Assembly (NCBI GenBank): GCA_014549065.1 | Contig: JACDOX010000015.1 | Coordinates: 5,509,126 to 5,573,125, forward strand | Length of the DNA stretch: 64,000 bases | Direction of reading: 5' to 3' | Origin: Cardinalis cardinalis | Taxonomy: Eukaryota > Chordata > Aves > Passeriformes > Cardinalidae | In this document: positions 13,701-25,700 of the stretch, one piece after another | Position numbering within the stretch: position 1 is the first letter of the stretch | Layout: each line of letters starts with the position of its first letter | The notes under the pieces: model-generated | Seen by the model: only the letters and a program-made list of their open reading frames with translations | What the model was told of the DNA's origin: nothing | Database searches by the model: none | Made by a program: the position numbers and the translations under genes

Positions 13701-16700
13701 TTTACAGTTAGGAGAGAGACATACACACATTCTGAAGGCTNAATTCATATACTTGTTGTAATATACTTGATATAGTTTATTTTCCTAGTCTGGTGTGACT
13801 AGGTCAAATGCTCCCGCTGTAGATGGCTAAATGCAAGTTTTATGAGTCCCATAAGCTTCAGGTGAGAAAAGCAGCTTGGTGAATTAAACTTTGGTTCATT
13901 CACAGCCTTTGATAAGTACAGCCAGTAGTTGTCATTGCTGAAAATCTGTTGACTTCCAGTGCACCAGCATCAGCAGTGTTGGCACGTGTTTGAAGCTCAT
14001 TAAATAGATGCTGCATGCGCATACGAATAGTGCTGTAATGCTTTGCTATTTAATGCTCTACCCTCTATTTTATTTTCCAATACAGATATATTGGAGTAGA
14101 TTTTAAAAACAATTCCAATATTCTATCATTTTAACAGACATCTTGAAGTTCCAACCTTCTTTCACCATTATTTCATCATTATTATCTCTTCTTTTTAACA
14201 TTAAGTTTTCTGTTGCTTTCACTTTATGTATGTGTTCTGTAAATGAAGCTAGAGAGATCTAACTGTAACTTTACTGTGACAGGTCAGGTAGATCTCTTTC
14301 CCATGTGACTTAGTGTAAAGACAAAATACACATCTAGTTAGGNAATACAGCATTGCTATGATGTTTATTTGTTCAATCAATAATTCTTATTAATTTAGTC
14401 AGGATTTGTAGCATATGCATATTTCAAATTAAAATAAAGCCTTAGCTTTCAAATTTAAAAAATAGTGGTATATTTGTAATGATACTTAAAAATTCATAGC
14501 ATAATTTAACAGTCCTAAATTGTATCATTTTTTTTCATTTACATGATTTTTATTACTTTTGCCCTTCCATTTCCTCTGTGCCCACGATTATTCTGTCTAG
14601 TAACTCTACAGATGTCACTGACTCCAAAACTGCTTGATTCGCATGCGAACAAGGCTGAACCCCTTGATCTGCCGATGGAGCAGCAAGAGCCAGCACGTTC
14701 TGAATCTGGACAAACTTCATCAGAAGTTCACAGGACACCCACTTTGGCCTTGCCACTTCCCAAAAGTCCTAGTCAGACCTTCATGGCATTTCCCAGATCT
14801 CCTAGTTTTATAAGCCCCATGAAGTCCCCAAGTCAGTACTTCCAGATCTGTTATTAATCTCTGCTTCTATGCCCCAAAAATATTTCTTACGAGTTCAACA
14901 GATTACTTTTAGTATTTTCTTCTAGAGATGTTTACTTCTGTCAGCCAATTGAGTTTTTGTAGCTTCTCTCCTGTATGTCATTTTCCTTTCTTTTAATGTG
15001 CTGTCAATGTTGTCATTCTTTTCTCAATGTTTAGTAATTCTTAAAGCACATATCTTTTATGCATGTACATCAGCATGATTCCTCTTACTAATTGTTTGTG
15101 TTCCTTATTTCGAATGTATCTCTAACACTGTATCAAGTGTAAAGCATATCTTTACACTGGGATGCAAAGAATGCGACTGAGTGTTGGAAAATAATTTAGA
15201 TGCTGATGCTCAACTGTAAACATTGATTAAAAAATAAAATTAATTTTAAGTGGCATTTCTGCGTTAATTGTAATCTTTGATGTATTCCCCTTCATTTTTA
15301 ATATTTNAAAACCATAATATTGTAACATTTTTTTAAAAATTCAATTTCAGACCTTTCTGTTTTGTAGTTCTTCATGACATTGTTTAGTTCTAATTCTGCT
15401 ACTCAGAATATTTAGAGGAAGAAGGGACTTCATATGTTTTTTAAAAAGTCTGCTTAGTGATTATGATTTAGGAAAAAAAAAACTTGCTAAATTTCTAAGT
15501 TTGAGATTGCATGTCATTTTATAATTGTAAAGCACCAAACTGTTATGTGGGAAGGGATGGAGGGGNGCTAGAATTCTCCCCAATGGCTTTTTTGTGTAAC
15601 ATTAAACATTTCTGACCTTTTGTAGAGGAAGGATACGTAAAAATGTTTCTTCGTGGACGTCCTGTTACCATGTACATGCCCAAAGAGCAAGTGGAATCTT
15701 ACAATTTGGAAGCAAAAGTAGAACTACCAGCCAAGAGGCTTAAACTGGAATGGGTGTATCCTTTCTGTGCTGGAGGACTACTGGAAATCAATCATTCCAT
15801 AATGATTTGGGTTAAATAACTTCTCGAGCTAAAGTATAGCAGGATTAAGGTCATAGGGTTCNTTTAATTGCTGAAGTGACATTCCATTGAAAATAGGTGT
15901 TAATTTCTCAAGGCTGCTGTTCTTCACCTTGTAAAGTACAGGGTGGCAGCTTAAGAAAGATTTTGCTTAAATGTTGCCTGAAGGTTAAGTCGGAAGCATT
16001 CTAATTAGCCAAAGATTAAACTGGGCATATCATAGGAATGTAGTGAGATGGGATTATTAATTATAATATGCATAAGACAAGCTCAGGTTTTTTTCTAGTT
16101 CTTAGCAGTAATTTATCATTTTAAACTGTTTTCTAAAATGTACACCATTGTCCTTAAGAGGATGGTGCATTCAACTGGAATAAGCCCTGATTTGAGTAGT
16201 GCTGTGCAACTGATACATGCTTAGCCATAAAATTTATAAAATATAAAATAATATTTGGATTTGTATCTTAAGGGGGTTTAAACACCACAAATACTGAACA
16301 ACCAGATTTTTCCACTGACTTCTATGAATGGACATAATTGCAGAACTCTAACTTGAAAGAAATCAGTGTTTCATGACATACAAAAGTTTTCCTATTTCAC
16401 ATTTAAGTATAATGATAAAATATATTTTTATTTTAAAAAAGACATTTCACTTTTGTATAATCTTCTTATATATAATAGATGATTCAAGATAAAATATAAA
16501 CACAAGAAGATCTGAGTTTATTTGTAATATTCATTATTTTTAGAGAGATGACATCTTCATAAGGTTTTCTCTTNAAAGAAAAATCTCTTTTCTGGTTGCA
16601 GTGAAAATAGGAAATTACTTTGACTTCATAAAAGAAGACAGACTGCATATAGTCTTTTTCAAAGTTGTATAAATAGAACTGCATGTGGTTTCAGAATGTT

Positions 16701-19700
16701 CAGAGAGTTTCCAAAAGTCCCTTTGTATTCACAAGAGATTAATGACAGATTTAGTAACCATTCTTATTATTGCTATTGCAGCTGAGGCTGTATGTTCTAT
16801 CCCATTCTGCTGGAACTGCATAGATAATGCATGCACAACTGAGTGAAGATGAGTTAAAAAGACAAGAAAATCCATAAAATTAATAAAACAGGTGAGATTA
16901 CAGTGATAAATGCTGCTTGCAGCACTTTACCATCTAATTGTACAGGTTTTCACCATTTTCACCACAGAACTGAATGATCTCTTTTGCAGTTGTAAGGAGC
17001 TCCTCACTCAAGGGGCCTAAGGATGATAAGGAGGAAGTGTTAGAAAGCTCATTGAAACAACTGAACACCCAAGCATGACACAAAGCAGAATGTCACTAGC
17101 AGCATGTAGGTGGAACCTGACGTCAATATTTCAGACTATTATAAGAAATTATAATTAGAGTAGGTCATGATTTCAGTCTCATTAGTTTCTCAGTTAAGCT
17201 TATTTAAATGACTGAATATTTGCCAGATGGATTATNATTTTTAGTTTGAATATTCATATGTCCTTCCAGGTGTGTGTCCATATACCCAGCAGAATCCTGT
17301 CTAAGGTTGTCTAAGAATAGAAGAGGTGTGAATTAATAAAACAATCTAACTAACCCTAGATGGTTATTCCAAATATTATTGAGGAGGAGGTAGTTTTTTC
17401 CAAAAATACTGTGCTAGCTTCTTCTGTTTCTAATTTATTTGCAATTAAATCCAATAATGATATCCATACTTAATATTTATAGCAGTGGAAGGTATAGAAA
17501 GACAATTAAATGTATATGGGAGATTGAGAAAGACAATTTAAATAATTTTATAAAAAGAGGGAGAAGGTAATGCCTGCTTTACAAACTATAACAAGNGGAA
17601 GAGAAACTGTGAGCAGGAGCATAAGATCATTTAAGAAGAAAGACAAGTACAGAAGAAAACCAAGCNATATTGCAGGCATTCATTCCAGTTGAGTTGGAGA
17701 AGCTGCACTGCTTGATTGGAGGGTAACAGAACTGGAATAGGAAAAAACATCTTTGTAACAGATAAATGAGTCCAGCTGTGGGAGTACAGCCAGAAATGCT
17801 CTATAATGTAAGAATGAGGATAGGGAAGCAAGTTATTGGGGATGGTGTGGACAAATGGAAAGGAAAGCAGAGTATGATGAGAAACAGCAGGAAGAAAATC
17901 TAATGTGTACAGATTTCAGGGCATTCCAGATCCANAAAGGGTTATTACAGTCACATTAGCAGCTGTCTGGGTAAGCTGAAAAAGGTTCACACCTTTGATA
18001 TACTATCATATATATTAGTACATGAAGAAACAAAAACAGTGAGTGATGAAGTGTGAGGGGGGCTGGAGCAGAGGTGCAAAATACAAGTGAGAAATCAGCA
18101 CTAGGGACATCAGGGTGGGAACAGTGGCCTGCCCAGATCCACTTAAGANCAATTCACTTGGCAAGCAGGAGGTTTGAAACAAAAACTGCAGGCCAAATGA
18201 AAAGAAAAGGTCAAGGTAACACTCCCTGAAATGCCAGCTCACCAAATCCAAGTCGAAGCCACCAAATCCAAGTGTGGGAAACAGTGAGGAGAAGGAGGGA
18301 TCAACCCCAGGAGTTTGCATTTGAGAAAAAAGGCTGATAGAAAGAAATTGAGTGTTTGACAACAGCAGTCATGTGAAGGGTTGAATGCAGCATTGTTCTC
18401 CACAAGAAGAATAGTAAAGAAAGGAGATTTTCCCTGAAGAAGTAATCTTTCCCATTTAATGGCTATTTTTGTGCACTGAGATTTGTTACTTATGCATGTT
18501 TGTGTAATGTTCTCCACTGTTTTTTAGAAGTTCAATTCCTTACGCTAACTTCAGCTGCTGGTTCACTATAAATTTGATTATATGTTGTTGAACTAGGGAA
18601 ACCTTATGTTGGCTTCAATTCATAATGCTGTCTGGCCTTAGAGAGAAAAATAAATGTAAAAAAATAAATCATTGTCCAGCTGTCTAGAGTAGTAANACCA
18701 ACCATCACAGACAGATTCAAATTGATAGTAAATTATTTGTAATTTAAGATATTNATTGTTTCAATGTCATTGCACTTTAATATCTCAAGAAACTTTGGCT
18801 GAGATGTTTCAGTTTATGAGACTAAAAGCTCTATTTCTGAATTCACACTTTAATAATTGGGTGTGCTGCACTAGTTTTATTGTATTTATNAGAAAAAATC
18901 AGCTGTTTCTTCTAAAATAGGTATTTTTATAGGATAACTATTGACCTTATTACTTCAACAACGTTAACATGACTGTTTTAGTTTGAGTGGCTTGTCATTG
19001 ACCATCCAGAACAGTGCACAAGTATCTTGTTTAGATCATGTAAAGAGGGTTTCATTATCTGCCCATGTATTTTTCACAGCCAGTTCCTCCGTACTGACTG
19101 CATTATAATGCACTTCTGTTTTGCCAGGATTCTGCTAATACTGTTTCTTTCTGTTCCCATAGAAAAAAGAAAGCCAAAATAGTTGNAGTCTCTAGTGACT
19201 CTTCAGAAGAATAAAACTACAAAATTTGGCTGATTTAACATTCAGTTTAAATGAGATTATTATTCCAGTNATTTCATTGAATTAATTGTATATTTGTATT
19301 GATATGACTACCATCAGAATCTGGGCCACTGCCTTTTAAATACTACANAAATAAATTGGAATGGATGATGTAACCCTTTTATGGTTTTGTCCATCTGGCT
19401 GGTCATGTCCACATTAATGAAATTAATCAACCTGCACACCGGATAATACAATCAATCCTTGTGTAATGCAGGGAGATGTGCTGAATGACTTATCAGTGTT
19501 TCTATCAAGTCTAATTCTTTATTTTAATTAGTCAAGCAGTGTAAATAGTAAATACACCTGGGACAAAACTAGTATTGCATTTGTCTGGTATTTAGCAAAT
19601 TCTAGAGCATGCTAAAGGAAAAGTACCTCTGCAATTTCCCCTATTCCNTGCTATGTATTTTCTAATAACATATAGGTTATAACACGTAGGATGTGTCAGT

Positions 19701-22700
19701 TTTAAAGTCTGCAAAGGGCTTCAACTCTCTACTGTAGTAAGGGAAAGAGTTCTGAAGGTTATCAAGTAATAAAGCTGTGCTCAAGCCAAGAGATTGAGAC
19801 TTTAGGACAGAGACTACAGACTACAAGGATAGAGAATCCCCCCTTTTTTTTTTCTTGTTTTTAACATTCTTCATGGGTAGATGATGTTATTGGAGCTTGA
19901 CCACCACTCTAGCTATGGCTACAGGGGTCGGGACTGCCGCAGCAATCTGTACCTGCTGCCGACGGGCGAGACCGTGTACTTCATCGCCTCTGTGGTCGTG
20001 CTGTTCAACGTCGAAGAGCAGCTCCAGAGACATTACACTGGGCACAATGATGATGTGAAGTGGTAAGTAATCTAATAGCAGTTCTTTTATTCTTCATAAG
20101 GCATCTATTTGAGAGAGATCCACTGATTTTCCTTACTCTTCTTTTAGGATGATTGAATATTATCTCCTTCTTTAGAATCTTCTCCTTACGTTTTTTTAAG
20201 NAGGGTTGAATTATTGCCCTTCACCAAGGCCGGGTGTACAGTTCCTTTAGGTTCAACCTAACCAGCAAAATAGTAGTAATTCCATCTGTGGCCTTCCTGG
20301 TAGTCTTCAGGCATGCTGACCCCATGGCAGATAGCCTATAAACTAGACCTGGTTTGTTTGCTGCCATGCACACAGGCCAGATTTATCACACAGTGATTTA
20401 AGTGTTTTGAAGATCAGAGGATAGTAGATACCAGCAAATATCAGAATCATTTAACTGAAATCTAAATAAACATATGGTTTATCTTCATGGTGTCAGTCTG
20501 CTTGCACAGTGTAGCTGAAAAAGAACACCTGGATTATCTGATGGGTGAAATGAGTTTGACATCCTTTCNTTAGATTAGGCATTATGAAACACCCTGTTGT
20601 CCCTCAAAGCCAAAAATAGGCCTGATAGCCAAATCGGCTTGAATTGTAAGGATGTTTCATAAATTGAATTATTTGCATAATCTGGTTGTTTTACAAGGAG
20701 ATTTTTACTTTGGACCTGTTCCATCTCATTTCCTTCTTTCAAATTTTCTGTCTCCAGATATTTCAAAGCTATCAGGTTTACTGGAAAGAGGATGCCTTTC
20801 TGGTTTGTAAAGCTAAATGAGTTATTGCCAGAGTTCATTTTGTAGGGTACTTGGCCTCTAGAATGGCATGCAAAGCAGATGNAGTGAAAAAAGAATTCAG
20901 AGGATTTTAAAATAAAAGAGCATGACAATTGTTTTGTCAGTTCTGGTTTTATATTCTTAAAAAGTTTACACATATGCTGTGTGCTTTATATGAATAAAAC
21001 AGGGCTATTTATTACAAGCTCAAGTAATAGCTTGTTGAAATAGATAGTCANTAGATTAAAGTTTGGCCTCTTCTTTTCTTTTGTAGCCTGGCTGTTCATC
21101 CTGATAGGATCACTATAGCAACAGGTCAAGTTGCAGGGACATCCAAGGATGGGAAAGTAAGTGGCTTCTTTACTGATGTATAATTGTTTAGATTTCATAA
21201 GAATATGTTATTAAGAAGATACATGCTTTATTNTTTTCCTGCTGTNATTGGTATTACATTTTTGGACTGAGAAGAAGCAAAACTTAATTTGGGCATTCCT
21301 ATTGCATGCTCTCACACTTACCCAATTCCATTATCAAGAATGGTCAATGGTTTCTGGTTCCATGACTTTAGACTGAAGGTAAGTTTGGAGCTGGTCTCTG
21401 AGAGGCATGGATGGGTAAGGCTGCAAAGGAGACCTGAGAGGGCAGATGGATGTGGAGAAAAAGAGGACATTTAATTGTATAGTATGCANTGTCATTTTTG
21501 ATCACAGCCACCAAAACCAAACTGTGAAGAATGGGTTTGGGTTATTTGCTGGAAAAAAAATTTACTCTTCCCACCATCTAGGCAAGAATATTTTTCTCTC
21601 TATTGCCACCTGTATTACTGTAAGCTTAGCTGTAAGCTGTGACTATTTCAACAGAGTAAGATGAACATTGCTCCAAAGAGTTAAGGGAAAAAGAATGGGA
21701 ACAAGCAGAGGCCGCAAAAACCATGAGGAAAAAGCTACTCAGAAGAGTATGCAGCTGTTGTCACAACCAAACTATTGCAAACTTCTAGGCAGATGCCAAA
21801 GAAGAATTTTGGGATAAAGTCTGGATTATCAATATGCTGACTACTTTCAGTGTCATGATTTAAGCCCAGCAATTAAGTACCACACAGCCACTCATCCACC
21901 CCCCACCCCCCCCTCAGTGGCGTGGGGCGGAGGATTGGAAAAAGGACAAACCCTGTGGTTTGAAACAATAAATAAATTTAATTAAATTTNATTTTAATTA
22001 AATAATAACAACAACAACAGAGACAACAAAAAGAGATAAATAAGACCCAAGAAAGAAAAGTGATGTACAGTGCAATGGCTCACTGACTGATGGCCAGCTC
22101 ATCTCCCAGCAGCAATTGGCCTCTGCTGGCCAACTCCCCAGTTTATGTACTGGCATGATATTCTNTGGTATGGAATATCCCTTTGGACAGTTCAGATCAG
22201 CTGCCTGGACCATGCTGCCTCCTGGCTTCACATCTGTTCCTCACTNTCAGAGTATGGGAAACTGAAGAGTCCTTGACTTAGGGTAAGCACTGCTCAGCAA
22301 NAGCCAAAACATCTGTGTTAGCCACATTATTCCTGTCCAAAACACAGTACTGCACCAGCTACTCAAAAGAGAATGAACTCTATCCCAGTCCAAACCAGGA
22401 CAGTGGAAAAAAAAAGTAAATACCAGCTATGCAATATAAGTTTTATATAAAGATAGCTTAGCTGAATAATGTAAACTATTCCTTTTTATTATGTGTTGGA
22501 GTTTTTTTTTACTTATCATTGTATTTATGAAATAAAGCCTATAAGTCTGAGGTCCGTGCTTGAGTGGAATACGGTATATAGGTATATAAAAGCCACTAAT
22601 ATAACTGAGGTATTGTTGTGCCCTTGAGGTTTTTTTAGCTGTATTTATTTATGTTAAAGGACGATTTCACTGCTTGTGAGCGCGGGACTCCACCAGCTGC

Positions 22701-25700
22701 CCGGGGCTGCCCCCTGGTGGCCNTGGGGGGCATCGCGGGCGCCCGGAGCCAAAGGCAGCGGGGAGGAGCTGGTCTGGGGCCAGGACGTACGTCTGGAATT
22801 TTATTTACAAAAAGCAATCTCATTCTGATTACAGTTGTAAAGAAGAGTTTGAACATCAAGTCATTTTCCCCAGCCATTTTTATAATGTTGAAATTAATTA
22901 CATTTTNAAAATTCCTGAGCTTCTTTTCACTCTTTTACATTTACCAGAGTTATCTCAGTTGGTACAGTTTAAATTCTACCTGGGCCTACCAGTAAATCCC
23001 ATGTCACAAAGTCATCAACAATTTTCAGTTCATGCTGAGTATCTCAGTGGCCCTGAACTTCAGTGAACAAACTGATATCTGACTTGCTGTACTCTCTGCA
23101 TAGTCAGTCCCAGATACTGGTCCTAGGCACAGTAATCAGCAAACCATTTGTAATGTATCTGTGCTCACATGGGTGACTCTAGAGAAGTTCTGATAACTTT
23201 TATACCTTCAATTGTGATTTTTTATTTTTTTCAGATGCATTCTCATTTTTTCAAATCCTGATGGGTTTTCTCTATCATTGTTTGAGCTGATGTTTTCTGT
23301 TTCTGTTTTATAGCAATTGCCACCACATGTGCGTGTCTGGGATTCTGTAACTCTGAACACACTTCATGTCATCGGAATGGGGTTTTTTGACCGAGCTGTC
23401 ACTTGCATTGCTTTTTCTAAATCTGTAAGTAAAGTAAATGAGTAGTCATATTAAGACTGTTTGCTGGAAAGATCTTTGAAATCATTCAAATTTAGATGAC
23501 CAAAACATACTTCCAAGCTGTCTTTTCTCCCAGGTTTCTCTGTAGAGAAGCAAAGCTTGTGGCCTATTTGTTTCCAACAGTGTATGTTGCTATTAAAGTT
23601 AACAATATCTCAGCATTCTGAGATTTACCATGTACTTAAAATAAACTGCAATTAATTTCTTCAGCATTTGCAAAAATACTTGTGTACTTGAGATTTCAGC
23701 ATCCCTACTTTTTTTGAATCATCCTATTCTGTTTCTCCCTGCTTAAGAAATTTACTCTCTCTGCACCATTTAACCATGTCACTGTGTCCAAAATGATTGA
23801 GGAAAGAATTTTAAAAATTGAGGCTCCCACAGGAGAATCAAAATCTTTTGCTAAAAAGGCAGAAAGACATATGAATAAAAGATTGTAGAAAAGTAAAATC
23901 CTGTTGTTTGCCTCTTGGCGCCATCCTTTGAGCTCTATTCTGTCAGAGAGATAAAGGAAATATTTACATGCTGATATAGGCAGCATTTGAGTCCCATATA
24001 AAAACTTGACTCTGTGACCTGGCATGTGCAAGCTGCAAAGCCCCCTGTGCACAACAGAATCTGTAAGCAGTGTATGTGGTGGTGTCTGTTGTCCTGACAG
24101 CGTTTTTAGTAGGAGAGGACTACCTGTGTATTCCCTAGGCAAAATTTACTTCAGTGAAAGTTTCTACAAGCAAATTCTTGAAAATTAAAAAAATTCTTGA
24201 TATCCATTGATAATTATGTTTACAAAAAGTAGAAAAGAGAGGGCTGTATTGGGAGAACTGGTTAAGAATACAAAGGTGAAAGCTAACACAGTTTGACATC
24301 AACTTTGAAGGATAAATAAAAAGGATTAGTAAGCAAACACTCTGTAAATACCCCTCTGGAGGAAAACAGATGCATAATAACACAGGAGCACTATTGGCAT
24401 TTGCCAGAAGAAAGCCAGTATTTAATATGTTTGCTTTGTGATTTTGGTCACAGCTTGGCCTGTTCTGAGCATCACTTCCCACTCAGTAGCAGCACCTCTC
24501 TCACTTTAGATGCCCTCTCTTCAGCTTCCTTAGTCCTGCCTCTGCCCCATGGGCTCATGGGCTGCTAAGGCACAAGTTTTGTACCTGCATCTGACGTGTG
24601 TTGTGGGCCTGAAGAATGAAGAAAGAATGAAGGAATTAGGATAATTTGGATTAGAAAGAGCGATAAATGTCATAACTATAAAAAAGACACCTTTCAAGAA
24701 TAAGTTGTTTTCTAATTCCTTACTATGTTTTCTGATTTTGGTTCATTATACCAATATGAAGAATAAAATGGTTTCCTGTATTAACAGACATCTGAGAAGA
24801 AATAATTGGTTTAAATTGTGAAGAAAGAAATCCAGTATAGTTATCAGGAAAAGCTTTCTTAATAAAATAGATAATGATGTGTAGTTTGCCTTTGGAATTT
24901 CCACTACTGAATATTTGTAAAGAGATACCTATCACATTCCTGATGCTTGTCTGCAGTTTGCAGAGTTCCTCTTCTAGGTCCCTTTTTAGCATGACCCTAT
25001 AAATTATTGTATTTTATGGAGATCTAACTACAAGTATAACAGTTAAAGAGTAAATGTGTGTAAATATCTCCACTTACACATAAGTATTTCATTATTTTGC
25101 NTGTGTTTTTGTATGTTCCTCTTGCTGTTGGATGATGCATTAATATTTCCCATGTTTTGCTTCAGAATGGAGGAAGTAGCCTGTGCTCTGTGGATGACTC
25201 CAATGACCATGTGCTTTCAGTGTGGGACTGGCAGAAAGAGGAGAAGCTGGCAGATGTCAAGGTGTTGCAATAAGATATTTTGTACTACTTGCTTGTATGT
25301 AGATCTGGTTTCTTGTAGTAAAATGTCTTTCTGTATTTAACTTTTTGTGCCTTTTTAACACTTTCACTGTATAAAAGGCAAGGAACATGAAAAAAGGGAA
25401 TTTTCTCTCTGTTAAGATTATCCCAATAGTTTCAGTTTTTTATAAAATTTTGCTCTTGTTGTCGTTCTGGAATTGATTAGAAAATTTTAGGTAGCCATGG
25501 TAGGAGCCTGTGCAGGAAAAAGATCCTGAACTAATCTTTTGTGTAGAAGTGCTCGTTATCTGACGTGATTTTTAGGGATATATTTTTGATATTAACTTAA
25601 AAAGACGTAACATTTTTTGACTACAAAGTATTCCAGTCTATGTTAGTAAATTAATAGTTCAGAATTATTCTTATATCAGAAGTATCAGTTTACCTAACTA

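Larger units (their letters stand above)
11105..15625 (+). other. EML1: EML1 intron containing candidate cassette exons
   Basis: AT-rich 4.5 kb intron. Apart from the candidates at 12507-12533 and 14601-14831 nothing else could be supported. Confidence 0.85.
21157..23313 (+). other. EML1: EML1 intron with LTR and GC-rich island
   Basis: 2.2 kb intron holding the antisense LTR (21851-22402) and the GC-rich spot with a CTCF-like motif, both listed separately. Confidence 0.85.

Noticed and set aside
19881..19912. In-frame upstream extension MMLLELDHHSS before the HELP-core exon
   Set aside because: The AG at 19880 gives the wrong phase (immediate TGA after joining), and the AG at 19912 matches the split Val codon. 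An internal start there cannot be excluded but has no support.
20575..20973. 132-codon antisense frame in an EML1 intron
   Set aside because: No recognisable domain, AT-rich composition, contains an n and lacks splice or promoter context.
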